Below are positions 45,597 through 55,030 of a stretch of DNA of 60,356 bases, in pieces; position 1 is the first letter of the stretch; every line of letters begins with the position of its first letter. Made by a program: the position numbers and the translations under genes. The notes beneath the pieces were generated by a model. That model saw only the letters and a list, made by a program, of their open reading frames with translations, searched no databases and was not told where the DNA came from. Source of the DNA: Galbitalea sp. SE-J8 (GTDB lineage Bacteria; Actinomycetota; Actinomycetes; Actinomycetales; Microbacteriaceae); the NCBI RefSeq assembly GCF_030345695.1, contig NZ_JAUASV010000018.1:10744-71099 (forward strand), read 5' to 3'.

Positions 45597-46511
45597 TCAG
45601 TGCCGCGCCCGCCTCACCTCGCGGTCGACGGCCCACGCATCCGCTACCGGGCCCACGTGCCGCAGCTTGTCGGGGTTGATCACCGAGCGGATCGTCTGGA
45701 TCCGTCCGTCGAGGGCATCGAGGGCCAGGGCGTGGAGCACCCTGCCGTGCCGGTCGCGGAAGATCGCACCCGGCTGGCCGTTGATGTCGTGCGCCTCGAA
45801 CGTCACCCCGATCCGAGCCATCGAGGGAAAGACGGAGACGAACAGCCTGGCCACGTTCTCTGCGCCGTCGATCGCCCGCGGCAGGTGCGGCGCCCTGCCA
45901 CCGCCGTCGCTGATCATCGACACGTCGGCTGCGAGCAGCTCCCGCAGGCTGTCGACGTCGCCCTCGCGGATGGCGTCGAAGAACCGCAACGCGAGTTCCT
46001 CGCGCTCGACGCGGTCCGCCTCGAAGCGGGGACGCCCGGCGTCCATGTGACGGCGGGCACGCACCGCGAGTTGGCGGCACGCCGCCTCCGAGCGCCCCAC
46101 TGCGGCCGCGACCTCGGGGAAGCCGAAGTCGAAAACCTCCCGCAGCACGAAGACCGCACGCTCGAGCGGGCTGAGCCGTTCGAGCAGCAGCAGAGCCGCC
46201 ATCGACACGGAGTCGGCCAGCTGCGCCGACCGTTCCGGGTCCTCGAAGGGGTCGGTGAGCAGCGGCTCCGGGAGCCACGGCCCCGCGTACTGCTCCCGCT
46301 GCACCCGGGCCGAGTTCAGCACGTCAATCGAGATCCGGGTCACGACGGTCGCCAGGAACGCCTTGGTGGAGCGTGGTTGCGCCGGGGAGGCGTCGAAGCG
46401 CAGCCAGGTCTCCTGGACCGCATCCTCCGCCTCGGTAACGCTGCCCAGGATCCGGTAGGCGATCGAGAACAGCAGGGGACGCAGCGCCTGAAACTCCTCA
46501 GTCCTGCTCAT
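45597..46511 (-). CDS. ECF sigma factor, SigJ group with SnoaL-like tail
   Basis: 304 aa. Region 2 RPLLFSIAYRILGSVTEAED and VQETWLRF; region 4 ERLSPLERAVFVLREVFDFG and AAAVGRSEAACRQLAVRARR (about residues 112-160); then a C-terminal NTF2/SnoaL-like domain (LRFFDAIREGDVDSLRELLA, about 180-290) that regulates activity in this ECF41-type group. The target is commonly an adjacent oxidoreductase gene, here the SDR at 46574. No anti-sigma gene seen. Confidence 0.9.
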   Translation of the reverse strand: MSRTEEFQALRPLLFSIAYRILGSVTEAEDAVQETWLRFDASPAQPRSTKAFLATVVTRISIDVLNSARVQREQYAGPWLPEPLLTDPFEDPERSAQLADSVSMAALLLLERLSPLERAVFVLREVFDFGFPEVAAAVGRSEAACRQLAVRARRHMDAGRPRFEADRVEREELALRFFDAIREGDVDSLRELLAADVSMISDGGGRAPHLPRAIDGAENVARLFVSVFPSMARIGVTFEAHDINGQPGAIFRDRHGRVLHALALDALDGRIQTIRSVINPDKLRHVGPVADAWAVDREVRRARH

Positions 46512-46573
46512 GTCAACTCCCTCCGCATGAAGCCCGCCTCATTCTCCCCACCCGCGGCGCGACGTCTCCCCGG

Positions 46574-47317
46574 CTACCACGCCACCGAGCCGAGGCGATC
46601 GATGAAGATCCCGCTCGGGCCCTCGGGGCCGATCGTTGCGAGCCTGACGATCGAGTCGGTGCCCTCGGTCACCGTCAGCGCCCCGGTGTTGTTGTTCATG
46701 TCGGTGGCGGCGAACGTACGGTTGGCGACCTCACCGGGCGTGGCGACGTTGAACTTGATCGCCGGAAGCGCCTGCGCGTACCGGACCGTGATCATGTTGA
46801 GCGCCGCTTTCGACGAGCTGTAGGCGAGCTCGTGCAGCTTCGAGACCGGCTGATCCGAATCGGTCACCACCGCGAACGAGCCGCCGGCGCTGGTCACCAT
46901 CACCACCCGCGGATTGTCCGCGGCCTGCAGCAGGGGCAGGAACGCGTGGGTGACCCGGACGGGGCCGTACACATTGGTCTCGTAGACGGAGTGGATCTCG
47001 GCGGCGGTCGCGTCCGCCGGCGCCACGCTATTTCCCGGAGCTCCGGCGTTGTTGATCACCACGTCGAGCCGATCGGTGTGCACGCGAACGCGCTGCACGG
47101 CCGCGGTCACCGACTCGTCCGAGGTGACGTCCAGCGGAACCAGGATCGCGTTCACGCCCCTCTCGACGAGGTCGTCGACGGCCGCCTGGCCCCGACCGCG
47201 GTCTCGTGAGCCGAGGAAGATCGTCCAGCCCTCGGCGCCCAGCCGCCGGGCGGTTTCGAAGCCGAGTCCCTTGTTGCCTCCGGTGACCAGCACCGAGGTC
47301 TGTTCTGAGTTCGTCAT
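46574..47317 (-). CDS. Short-chain dehydrogenase beside the SigJ-type sigma factor
   Basis: 247 aa SDR. TGGNKGLG (about residues 12-19), NNAG (about 90-93), YSSSK catalytic motif (about 168-172), then ATPGEVANRT in place of the usual PG-x-V. Same strand and upstream of the ECF41-type sigma gene, a recurring pairing in which the sigma factor controls the oxidoreductase. ATG 47317. Confidence 0.88.
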   Translation of the reverse strand: MTNSEQTSVLVTGGNKGLGFETARRLGAEGWTIFLGSRDRGRGQAAVDDLVERGVNAILVPLDVTSDESVTAAVQRVRVHTDRLDVVINNAGAPGNSVAPADATAAEIHSVYETNVYGPVRVTHAFLPLLQAADNPRVVMVTSAGGSFAVVTDSDQPVSKLHELAYSSSKAALNMITVRYAQALPAIKFNVATPGEVANRTFAATDMNNNTGALTVTEGTDSIVRLATIGPEGPSGIFIDRLGSVAW

Positions 47318-47443
47318 GCCCTCTGAGACGACGCGCCCGGCTCGGCTGTGACACGCGACGGCACGGTTCCCCGATCCTCACGGGGACCACTCGGGTGCGA
47401 AGACGCCCGTCCGCGCGCACGCTCCCGCACGGCGCCCGGGTGC

Positions 47444-47449
47444 TACCCT
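47444..47449 (+). promoter_or_regulatory. -10 element of the leuL-leuCD operon
   Basis: TACCCT ends 6 nt before the leuL ATG, so the transcript should begin at or just before the leader peptide start codon. Confidence 0.55.
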
Positions 47450-47455
47450 CGATCC

Positions 47456-47500
47456 ATGCTGCGTGCCCGGCTCCTCCTTAGTCGCCGCGACGGGTTCTGA
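47456..47500 (+). CDS. leuL: leu operon leader peptide
   Basis: 14 residues, MLRARLLLSRRDGF. Four leucine codons, three of them consecutive (CTC CTC CTT). Ribosome pausing at these codons when leucyl-tRNA is scarce would change folding of the following inverted repeat and let transcription enter leuCD. Too short for standard gene callers. Confidence 0.75.
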   Translation: MLRARLLLSRRDGF

Positions 47501-47523
47501 TCTCCCAGGCCTCCCCGTCGCGG
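47485..47523 (+). promoter_or_regulatory. leuCD attenuator hairpin
   Basis: CCGCGACGGG (47485-47494, within the end of leuL) and CCCGTCGCGG (47514-47523) form a perfect 10-bp stem. The left arm overlaps the leader codons, so a ribosome position can decide whether it forms. It could sequester or release downstream signals 25 nt before the leuC ribosome binding site. Confidence 0.65.
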
Positions 47524-47561
47524 TGTCTGTCGTGGGCTGGATCTGACGCTAAGGAGACGCA

Positions 47562-49052
47562 ATGACCGGGCGCACGCTCGCTGAAAAGGTATGGGACGAC
47601 CACGTCGTCGTCCGCGGGGAGAACGGGTCACCCGACCTCATCTACATCGACCTCCATCTCGTGCACGAGGTGACGAGCCCGCAGGCCTTCGACGGCCTCC
47701 GGCAGGCGGGCCGGCCGGTGCGCCGGCTCGACCTGACGATCGCGACCGAGGACCACAACACCCCGACGCTCGCGATCGACCGGCCGATCGCCGACCCGAC
47801 GAGCCGGCTGCAGATCCAGACGCTGCGCGACAACGCCGCCGACTTCGGCGTGCGCCTGCACTCGCTCGGCGACAAGGAGCAGGGCATCGTGCACGTCGTC
47901 GGCCCCCAGCTGGGCCTCACGATGCCGGGCATCACGGTCGTCTGCGGCGACTCGCACACCTCGACCCACGGCGCGTTCGGCGCCATGGCGTTCGGCATCG
48001 GCACGAGCGAGGTCGAGCACGTGCTCGCCACGCAGACCCTGCCGCTCAATCCGTTCAAGACGATGGCGATCACCGTCGAGGGGGAGCTGCGCCCGGGCGT
48101 GACCGCGAAGGACATCATCCTCAAGGTCATCGCCGAGATCGGCACGAACGGCGGCCAGGGCTACGTGCTCGAGTACCGCGGCAGCGCCATCCGTTCGCTG
48201 TCGATGGACGGCCGGATGACGATCTGCAACATGTCGATCGAGGCGGGCGCCCGCGCCGGCATGGTCGCGCCCGACCAGACCACCTACGACTACCTGCGGG
48301 GCCGCGCGCACGCGCCCGAGGGGCAGGACTGGGATGACGCGGTCGCCTACTGGGACACCCTCGCGACCGACGACGACGCCGTGTTCGACGCCGAGGTGTT
48401 CATCGACGCCAACGCGCTCGAGCCGTTCGTCACGTGGGGCACGAACCCCGGCCAGGGCGTCTCGCTGAGCGAGCGCGTGCCGGATCCGGCTCAGCTCGAG
48501 GATGCCAACGAGCGCGCGGCCGCGCAGCGCGCCCTCGAGTACATGGACCTCGCCGCCGGCACCCCGCTCAAGGAGATCGCGGTCGACGCGGTCTTCATGG
48601 GCTCGTGCACGAACAGCCGCATCGAGGACCTGCGCGCCTTCGCATCGATCATCGAGGGGCGCAAGAAGGCGGATGGCGTGCGCGTCATGGTCGTGCCGGG
48701 CTCGGCCCGCGTGCGCCTCGAGGCCGAGGCCGAGGGCATCGACCGGATCGTGACCGAGTTCGGCGCCGAGTGGCGCTTCGCGGGCTGCTCGATGTGCCTC
48801 GGCATGAACCCCGATCAGCTCGCTCCCGGGGAGCGCTGCGCGTCGACGTCGAACCGCAACTTCGAGGGCCGGCAGGGCAAGGGCGGACGCACGCACCTGG
48901 TGTCGCCGCTCGTCGCGGCCGCCACCGCCATCCGCGGCACGCTCTCGAGCCCGTGGGACCTGGAGAACGACCCGTCGCCCGCCGAGCCCGTCGATGCGCT
49001 CGTCGGCTCGCGCGGCGAGACCCCTCGGCAGGCTCAGGGAGCGGAGAACTGA
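47562..49052 (+). CDS. leuC: 3-isopropylmalate dehydratase large subunit
   Basis: 496 aa. Aconitase-family enzyme of leucine synthesis (2- to 3-isopropylmalate). The [4Fe-4S] cysteines lie in MGSCTNSR (about residue 348) and CSMCLGMN (about 408 and 411). The substrate loop [19 protein letters not shown] is intact. AAGGAG 5 nt before the ATG. The C-terminal tail after about residue 483 ([15 protein letters not shown]) is an extension derived from a palindromic-repeat-like sequence. Works with LeuD. Confidence 0.97.
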   Translation: MTGRTLAEKVWDDHVVVRGENGSPDLIYIDLHLVHEVTSPQAFDGLRQAGRPVRRLDLTIATEDHNTPTLAIDRPIADPTSRLQIQTLRDNAADFGVRLHSLGDKEQGIVHVVGPQLGLTMPGITVVCGDSHTSTHGAFGAMAFGIGTSEVEHVLATQTLPLNPFKTMAITVEGELRPGVTAKDIILKVIAEIGTNGGQGYVLEYRGSAIRSLSMDGRMTICNMSIEAGARAGMVAPDQTTYDYLRGRAHAPEGQDWDDAVAYWDTLATDDDAVFDAEVFIDANALEPFVTWGTNPGQGVSLSERVPDPAQLEDANERAAAQRALEYMDLAAGTPLKEIAVDAVFMGSCTNSRIEDLRAFASIIEGRKKADGVRVMVVPGSARVRLEAEAEGIDRIVTEFGAEWRFAGCSMCLGMNPDQLAPGERCASTSNRNFEGRQGKGGRTHLVSPLVAAATAIRGTLSSPWDLENDPSPAEPVDALVGSRGETPRQAQGAEN

Positions 49053-49648
49053 TGGAACCGATCAGCGTCATCTCGGGCATCGCGGCGCCGCTCAAGCGCA
49101 GCGCGGTCGACACCGACCAGATCATCCCCGCCGAGTTCCTCAAGCGCGTCACCAAGACGGGCTTCGACGACGCCCTGTTCTACCGCTGGCGCCAGCACGA
49201 CGACTTCGTGCTCAACCAGCCCGTCTACCAGGGCGCCCGCATTCTGGTCGCCGGCCCCGACTTCGGCACCGGCTCGAGTCGCGAGCACGCCGTGTGGGCG
49301 CTGCGCGACTTCGGCATCCGGGCGGTGATCTCGAGCCGGTTCGGCGACATCTTCCGCGGCAACTCCGGCAAGCAGGGTCTGCTCACCGCGCAGGTGCCGG
49401 AGACGGATGTGGTGCGCATCTGGGACGCGCTCGACGCGAACCCGGGAATATCCGCATCCGTCGACCTGGTTGCGCGCACTGTGAGTGTCGCGGACCTCAC
49501 CGTGACCTTCGAGATCGATGATTACGTGAGATGGCGTCTGCTCGAAGGACTGGACGACATCGGGCTCACCCTCCGGAACGAGGACGCGATCACCGCGTTC
49601 GAGGCCCGGCGGGAATCCTGGCGGCCGAGGACGCTGCCCGTACGCTGA
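49052..49648 (+). CDS. leuD: 3-isopropylmalate dehydratase small subunit
   Basis: 198 aa swivelling domain. [33 protein letters not shown] and [17 protein letters not shown] are diagnostic. ATG overlaps the leuC stop (TGATG), the usual coupling of the two subunits. Confidence 0.97.
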   Translation: MEPISVISGIAAPLKRSAVDTDQIIPAEFLKRVTKTGFDDALFYRWRQHDDFVLNQPVYQGARILVAGPDFGTGSSREHAVWALRDFGIRAVISSRFGDIFRGNSGKQGLLTAQVPETDVVRIWDALDANPGISASVDLVARTVSVADLTVTFEIDDYVRWRLLEGLDDIGLTLRNEDAITAFEARRESWRPRTLPVR

Positions 49649-49693
49649 CCGCGCTGCGTCAGTCCACCCCCGTGAAACAGCAAGAAGGATCCC

Positions 49694-51064
49694 ATGGCTG
49701 CTCCACTCGTCACCGACGCTCACCGGGCCGGACAGCGGGTCGGACTGACGTTCGACAAGCTCGTCATCGACGGAGGTAAGCCGCTGCGCGGCCGCGTCGA
49801 CGTGCGCGGGGCGAAGAACCTCGCCACCAAGGCGATGGTCGCGGCGCTGCTCGCCGACACCCCGTCCACCCTGCTCGACGTGCCCGACATCAGCGACGTC
49901 AAGGTCGTCACCGGCATGCTCGAGGCCTACGGCGTCTCGGTGGCGAGCCCGGAGCCGGGCACGCTCATCCTCGATCCGGCGAACGTCGAGCGGGCCCACT
50001 TCGCCCAGATCGACGCTCTCGCGGGCTCGAGCCGCATCCCGATCCTGTTCTGCGGGCCGCTGCTGCACCGGCTCGGCGAGGCGCTCATCCCCGACCTCGG
50101 CGGCTGCCGCATCGGCGACCGCCCGATCGACTTCCACATGGATGCGCTGCGCGCGTTCGGCGCGATCGTCGACAAGAGCTACGAGGGCTTCCGCCTCACG
50201 GCCCCGAACGGGCTCAAGGGCGCGTTCATCGACCTGCCGTACCCGAGCGTCGGCGCGACCGAGCAGGTGCTGCTCACGGCCGTGCTCGCCGAGGGCGTCA
50301 CCGAGCTGAAGAACGCGGCCATCGAGCCGGAGATCATGGACCTCGTCGCGATCCTCCAGAAGATGGGCGCCATCATCTGGATGGAGCCGAACCGCACGAT
50401 CTTCATCGAGGGCGTCGAGAAGCTGCACGGCTACACGCACCGGGCGCTCTTCGACCGCAACGAGGCCGCGAGCTGGGCGAGCGCCGCGCTCGCGACCCGG
50501 GGCGACATCTTCGTCGCGGGCGCGAAGCAGCAGGAGCTCATGACGTTCCTCAACGTGTTCCGCAAGGCCGGCGGCGCGTTCGACGTGCGCGAGGACGGCA
50601 TCCGGTTCTGGCATCCGGGCGGCGCCCTGAAGCCCGTGCAGGTCGAGACGGATGTGCATCCCGGCTTCATGACGGACTGGCAGCAGCCGCTCATCATCGC
50701 CCTCACGCAGGCCGAGGGCGTGTCGGTCGTGCACGAGACGGTGTACGAGAACCGGTTCGGGTTCACGAGCGCGCTCGTGGACATGGGCGCCGACATCGTC
50801 GTGCACAAGGACGGCCTCGAGTCGATCACGCGGCGCGTGCCGCGTCGTCCGCTCGAGCAGGCCGCGGTCATCACCGGCCCGACGCCGCTGCACGGAGCGG
50901 ATGTCGTCGTGCCCGACCTGCGCGGCGGCTTCAGCTACCTCATCGCGGCGCTCGCGGCGCGCGGGCGCTCGACGATCTCGAACGTCGGCATCATCAGCCG
51001 CGGCTACGAGCACTTCGGCGAGAAGCTGGAGGCCCTCGGCGCCGATTTCACCGTCGAGAGCTGA
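49694..51064 (+). CDS. murA: UDP-N-acetylglucosamine 1-carboxyvinyltransferase
   Basis: 456 aa. First committed step of peptidoglycan synthesis, adding enolpyruvyl to UDP-GlcNAc. RGAKNLATKAMVAALL holds the active-site Lys-Asn. The catalytic loop LGGCRIGDRPIDFHM contains the Cys targeted by fosfomycin in sensitive enzymes (equivalent to E. coli Cys115). The late DLRGGFSYLIAALAARG motif is present. AGAAGGA before ATG 49694; a TACGCT -10-like box at the end of leuD may give it its own promoter. Confidence 0.93.
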   Translation: MAAPLVTDAHRAGQRVGLTFDKLVIDGGKPLRGRVDVRGAKNLATKAMVAALLADTPSTLLDVPDISDVKVVTGMLEAYGVSVASPEPGTLILDPANVERAHFAQIDALAGSSRIPILFCGPLLHRLGEALIPDLGGCRIGDRPIDFHMDALRAFGAIVDKSYEGFRLTAPNGLKGAFIDLPYPSVGATEQVLLTAVLAEGVTELKNAAIEPEIMDLVAILQKMGAIIWMEPNRTIFIEGVEKLHGYTHRALFDRNEAASWASAALATRGDIFVAGAKQQELMTFLNVFRKAGGAFDVREDGIRFWHPGGALKPVQVETDVHPGFMTDWQQPLIIALTQAEGVSVVHETVYENRFGFTSALVDMGADIVVHKDGLESITRRVPRRPLEQAAVITGPTPLHGADVVVPDLRGGFSYLIAALAARGRSTISNVGIISRGYEHFGEKLEALGADFTVES

Positions 51065-51888
51065 TGGCGCGGCGCGGCGTGCGAGCGCAGCGAGCCCGCG
51101 CGTCGACGCCCGAGCCTCGGCGCGGGTCGGACCGAGGTCGCGCCCGGCGTGCTCGGCGCGCTGAGACGAACGCGGCCTGGTACACGCTCGCGGTGCTGCT
51201 CGTGCCGACGCTGCGGGTGCTCATGCGCCAGGAGGTCGCGGGGGCGGCGAACGTGCCGGCCGGGGGCGCGTTCGTGCTCGCGCCCAACCACACCACGAAC
51301 CTCGACCCGGTCACGATGGGCCTCGCGCTGTGGGACATCGGCCGGCCGCCGCACTTCCTCGCGAAGGAGTCGCTGTTCCGGGTGCCCGTGCTCGGCGCGC
51401 TGATGCGCGCCACGAGCCAGGTGCCGGTCGCGCGCGCCGGGGGCGGTCGGGGCCCCGACCCCGTGCGGGCCGCGCGCGAGATCGCCCGGCGCGGCGGGTC
51501 CGTCATCGTGTACCCCGAGGGCTCGCTCACGAGGGATCCGGCGCTCTGGCCGATGCGCGGCAAGACCGGTGCGGTGCGCATCGCTCTCGAGGCCGGCATC
51601 CCCCTCGTCCCGGCGGTGCACTGGGGCGACCAGGAGATCCTGCCGACGTACGGCCGGCCGAGGCTCTGGCCGCCGCGGCGCCGGGTGCGCATCGTGTTCG
51701 GCGATCCCGTGGACCTGTCGCCGTGGCGCGACGGCCCGGTCGACCAGGCCGCGCTCCGCGCCGGGACCGACCTGCTCATGGCCTCGATCGCGGCCTTGCT
51801 GGCGGGGCTGCGCGGCGAGGCCGCACCGGTCGAGCGCTGGGACCCCGCCGCGCACGGCCAGAGCGAGATCGGCCGCATCGACCCCTGA
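51064..51888 (+). CDS. 1-acylglycerol-3-phosphate acyltransferase (PlsC family)
   Basis: 274 aa membrane-associated acyltransferase of phospholipid synthesis. NHTTNLD (HX4D motif, about residues 78-84) is catalytic; YPEGSLTRDP (about 157-166) binds glycerophosphate. A roughly 40-residue Arg-rich N-terminus precedes the first hydrophobic segment (YTLAVLLVPTLRVLM); a later start is possible. The ATG overlaps the murA stop. Confidence 0.9.
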   Translation: MARRGVRAQRARASTPEPRRGSDRGRARRARRAETNAAWYTLAVLLVPTLRVLMRQEVAGAANVPAGGAFVLAPNHTTNLDPVTMGLALWDIGRPPHFLAKESLFRVPVLGALMRATSQVPVARAGGGRGPDPVRAAREIARRGGSVIVYPEGSLTRDPALWPMRGKTGAVRIALEAGIPLVPAVHWGDQEILPTYGRPRLWPPRRRVRIVFGDPVDLSPWRDGPVDQAALRAGTDLLMASIAALLAGLRGEAAPVERWDPAAHGQSEIGRIDP

Positions 51889-51936
51889 CCCGCCGCCCGG
51901 CCCCGCCCCGGCCCCGTAGCGCACGGCTCGACACCC

Positions 51937-52004
51937 GTGTGAGGACGTTCTGCGCGTGTGAGGACGGCCCGGGCCGTCCTCACACGCGCAGAACGTCCTC
52001 ACAC
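51937..52004. repeat. 68-bp perfect palindrome, copy 2 (left boundary of the 52-56 kb cassette)
   Basis: GTGTGAGGACG-TTCTGCGC-GTGTGAGGACG-GCC and its exact reverse complement meet at CCCGGG with no loop. Identical to copy 3 at 55973-56040. It lies 48 bp after the plsC stop and before the convergent permease gene, so it can terminate both. Confidence 0.95.
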
Positions 52005-52073
52005 GTCGGCGGGCACACGCGCTCCGATCGCCGCGGCCTAGACGTCGCCTTCTCGGTCAGCGCGACTCGGTGG

Positions 52074-53162
52074 TCACGGTGTTCGCAGAACGGTGACCGG
52101 GTCCCTCAGTGCGGCTGCTGCGGCAGGAAACAGCGCTGCGGTCGGGGCGACGATCGCCGCGAGTGCCCCGGTTGCAAGAACGAAGGGCAGAGGCGGGAAT
52201 GCTCCGCTCGGCAGCAGGAGGACGACTCCCGTAATGCAACCGAGAATTGAGCCACCAGTGGCGCTGCTCGCAGTGCGTATCAGGATGAACGCCACAAGCG
52301 TGTTGCGCGGCATGCCGAGAGCACGCCGGCGCCCGAGGTCTGTGCGGCGCACGAGCGTGTCGGCGAAGACGACGATTGCCACGAGCAACGACCCGGCCGC
52401 GAGAATGAGCAGCAAAAGCGCGTGACCGAGACCACCCAGGTCAGCACCGAGGGACGCCTGCAACTCTGCGAGCGTGCTCGGGACAGTGAATGCCAATTCA
52501 TTGCTTTCGACAGGCGCGATGACCGATCGCACATCGTTGGCGGCCGCCTGCACGTCGGCGGAAGATCGGGCCACGAGGTAGAGTTGCGGGGTCGACGACA
52601 CGGGGTTGGCAGGGGCGACGATACCCGTATCCAGATCACCGAAGGGCGCTCGCGCCACGTAAAACCCGACGACCGCCCAAATGTTGGTGCCTGCGGTGAC
52701 GATGCCCACAGGCGCATCGAGCCCGGCGGCCCTAGCCGCTGTGGCGGAGATGATTGCCTCGCCCTGACCGGGCAAGCGACCGCGCGTCAGGGCGACAGCA
52801 TCCGTAATCGTGCCCCGCATCTCCCAGACGGGAATTCTGGTTCCACCCGCCCCTTGGGCGCCGGTTTCCGCATCGACTGGAAGTGAGAGGGCAAACGTCC
52901 TTTCGACGGTACTGAAGCCGTCAAGTATCGTGATAGTGCCGGACTGGATGAGGTTGTCGCCCGAGACATCTTGCACGTTGATCAAGCGGGCGCCGGCAGA
53001 GTCGAGGCGAGACTCCAGCTGTGCTTCCGCAGCTGTAGCGCGTCCCACCGTGAGGATCGTGGTTGCGCACGCCGCGGCGACGAGCAGCGCGATCATGACG
53101 GTGGGCGTCCTTCGCCGCCACGCAGCAACCACTGATTCGCGTATCAGTTCACTCGGTCTCAT
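52074..53162 (-). CDS. FtsX/MacB-like ABC permease of the palindrome-bounded cassette
   Basis: 362 aa. The N-terminal helix (VMIALLVAAACATTILTVG) is followed by an extracellular domain (about residues 45-225) and three C-terminal helices (ALLLLILAAGSLLVAIVVFA; LVAFILIRTASSATGGSILG; VLATGALAAIVAPTAALFP). This single-module MacB topology uses a periplasmic or cell-wall adaptor, here probably the peptidoglycan-binding protein at 53788. The start overlaps the ATPase stop. Confidence 0.82.
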   Translation of the reverse strand: MRPSELIRESVVAAWRRRTPTVMIALLVAAACATTILTVGRATAAEAQLESRLDSAGARLINVQDVSGDNLIQSGTITILDGFSTVERTFALSLPVDAETGAQGAGGTRIPVWEMRGTITDAVALTRGRLPGQGEAIISATAARAAGLDAPVGIVTAGTNIWAVVGFYVARAPFGDLDTGIVAPANPVSSTPQLYLVARSSADVQAAANDVRSVIAPVESNELAFTVPSTLAELQASLGADLGGLGHALLLLILAAGSLLVAIVVFADTLVRRTDLGRRRALGMPRNTLVAFILIRTASSATGGSILGCITGVVLLLPSGAFPPLPFVLATGALAAIVAPTAALFPAAAAALRDPVTVLRTP

Positions 53163-53791
53163 AGCGCGAGAACCTCGTCCACGTGCTCGAGGACGAATGG
53201 ATCGTGGGTCGCGATGATCACGCTCGCGTTCCGGCTCGCCTCACGCAACACGGAGATCACTCCCTCGGCCGAGACTCTGTCAAGGTTTCCTGTCGGTTCG
53301 TCGGCGAGCAGCATCGCGGGTTCGTTGATCAGGGCCCGGCATAGCGCGACTCGCTGCGCCTGTCCACCCGAGATCTGTCCCGGACGCTGATCGATGCGAT
53401 GTTCAACACCCATCCGATTCAGCAGTACGCGCGCAGGTGATATCGCGTCACGACGGGTCCGGCCAGCGTAGAGTGCCGGCTCGATCACGGATTCGAGAAG
53501 TGTCCGCGTCGGATCCAACGCGGAGTCTTGGAAGACGAATCCGATCCGACGGGCGCGAAGATCGCTCTTATGGGCGTCTGAGAGGCCACGTGTGTCGACG
53601 CCGTCGACGATCACAGTGCCGCCCGAAGGGCTCAGCATCAGCCCCAGCACGTAGAGGAGCGTGCTTTTGCCACGACCAGATGCCCCTGTGACCGCGGTGA
53701 GCAGTCCCGGTTGGAACGTGTAGGTAAGGCCGTTGAAGAGCTCGTCGGAGTCCGGCCGGTAACGAAACGCGAGGTCAGCGACTCGGATCAC
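53159..53791 (-). CDS. ABC transporter ATPase of the cassette
   Basis: 210 aa MacB/bacteriocin-export-type ATPase. Walker A GASGRGKST (about residues 36-44), Q-loop VFQDSALDPTRTLLESVIEP, signature ISGGQAQRVALCRAL, Walker B MLLADEPTGNLD, His switch in IATHDPF. The short length and order (adaptor-ATPase-permease) resemble exporters beside lactococcin-972-type bacteriocins (analogy, not homology proof). Confidence 0.88.
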   Translation of the reverse strand: MIRVADLAFRYRPDSDELFNGLTYTFQPGLLTAVTGASGRGKSTLLYVLGLMLSPSGGTVIVDGVDTRGLSDAHKSDLRARRIGFVFQDSALDPTRTLLESVIEPALYAGRTRRDAISPARVLLNRMGVEHRIDQRPGQISGGQAQRVALCRALINEPAMLLADEPTGNLDRVSAEGVISVLREASRNASVIIATHDPFVLEHVDEVLAL

Positions 53792-54918
53792 GGCGGGCTG
53801 ACCGATGGACTCGGCGCGACGGGTGCGAGTTGAGTAGTGGCCCCCTCCGGCAGAACGACCTTTTCACCCGCCTTCACCCCGTCCACCACAGCGATCCCGC
53901 CTTGCGACGCACGGACCGTTATTGACTTCTTCTCTCCGGACGCAAGGAGAACGTAGGCGGATCCGGCCGAGTCGGTGCGGATCCCCGCTGCCGCGACGGC
54001 GGGGCCCGATACGGATGGGGCGATCACCGCTTCGCCGCGCAGCGTGAACTTCTCGTCGTTGGGCAAGTCCGAGCAGCGGTCACCGCACACTGCGCCGCCG
54101 TCGGCGCCCGATAGCTGAATGGTGACGTTCTGGTTGTCATCGAGTGACGTGTTGCGGGCCACAGCGGTCCACGTGTCGCCCTCGTAGTGCACTAGGAATG
54201 GAGCATCGGTAGGGATCTGCGCGAATCGATCCGGCGAGAGCGTAGTGTAAAACGATCGATCGCCGGTAGCGCCGAGCACCCCGTCCTCCCCTCCCGAGAG
54301 AAGCGCACCTAGGCGGATGGCCGAACCGAGTCTGAGTGGCACGGGAAGGGTCGGCAGGGCCACGAGCTGGCCAAGATGCACCACTCCGTCCACTGGTTGG
54401 CCGCTCGCGCGTTGCATCGCTTTCACGGCGTCACGGGTGTGAGTGCCAAACTTCGCGTCGTCTGCGCCGTCGAAGTAGTCGAGCCGCTTGAGTGCTCGTT
54501 GCAGGATCGCGACGTCCTCGCCCTGGGATCCAATCGACAGGTCTCGGAAGAACGGCGCCCGCCCTCGCACCACGACGACTGGCACCCCTGCGACGGCGTA
54601 CGCTGCGTTCCCCTCAGCCAGCTGCCGCTCCGACGCCACCATGGTCACGACGCCGGCCAGCAAGTTGGTGGTCTCCGGAACAACGGGCTGCGACATCGTG
54701 ACGCCGACCGACAATGTCCGCCCGATCGTCGCGTTCGAGACCGTCACCACCGTGCGCGACGGCACCGGTGGACCGCTCTGCGGCGGCGCGAGTGCTATCA
54801 GGCATGCCCACCACGTCGCGGCGATGGCCACGACGACCACAAGCGCCCACGCGACCCAGAAACGCGGACGCGGCATCGCGACGCGTGCTCGATCCTGCCT
54901 CAGCCCCCAGGGCGCCAT
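53788..54918 (-). CDS. Membrane-anchored peptidoglycan-binding adaptor (HlyD/MacA-like role)
   Basis: 376 aa. One N-terminal helix (WVAWALVVVVAIAATWWACL), a beta-rich segment, then a PG_binding_1 domain (VAILQRALKRLDYFDGADDA ... VKAMQRASGQPVDGVVHLGQ, about residues 140-190) and C-terminal beta-barrel strands like those of efflux adaptors (GIAVVDGVKAGEKVVLPEGA). It would tether the transporter to the wall. The start at ATG 54918 is supported by TATGCT on the minus strand ending 6 nt before it; 54960 and 54876 are alternatives. Confidence 0.82.
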   Translation of the reverse strand: MAPWGLRQDRARVAMPRPRFWVAWALVVVVAIAATWWACLIALAPPQSGPPVPSRTVVTVSNATIGRTLSVGVTMSQPVVPETTNLLAGVVTMVASERQLAEGNAAYAVAGVPVVVVRGRAPFFRDLSIGSQGEDVAILQRALKRLDYFDGADDAKFGTHTRDAVKAMQRASGQPVDGVVHLGQLVALPTLPVPLRLGSAIRLGALLSGGEDGVLGATGDRSFYTTLSPDRFAQIPTDAPFLVHYEGDTWTAVARNTSLDDNQNVTIQLSGADGGAVCGDRCSDLPNDEKFTLRGEAVIAPSVSGPAVAAAGIRTDSAGSAYVLLASGEKKSITVRASQGGIAVVDGVKAGEKVVLPEGATTQLAPVAPSPSVSPP

Positions 54919-54924
54919 CCAAAG

Positions 54925-54977
54925 AGCATAATCCAGGGCCGAATTGGAGTTGCACGACACGCGCAGTGGGCTATCAT
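54925..54977. promoter_or_regulatory. Divergent promoters of the cassette
   Basis: Plus strand: -35 TTGCAC (54950-54955), 16-bp spacer, -10 TATCAT (54972-54977), start near 54984. Minus strand: -10 TATGCT (plus 54925-54930), with its -35 region falling on the same bases as the plus -35. The two promoters compete for or share one control region. Confidence 0.55.
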
Positions 54978-55030
54978 CAACTTAGCCGGGCCGACTCGGG
55001 TCCTGTTACGACCAAGAGTTCGGACCGTAT

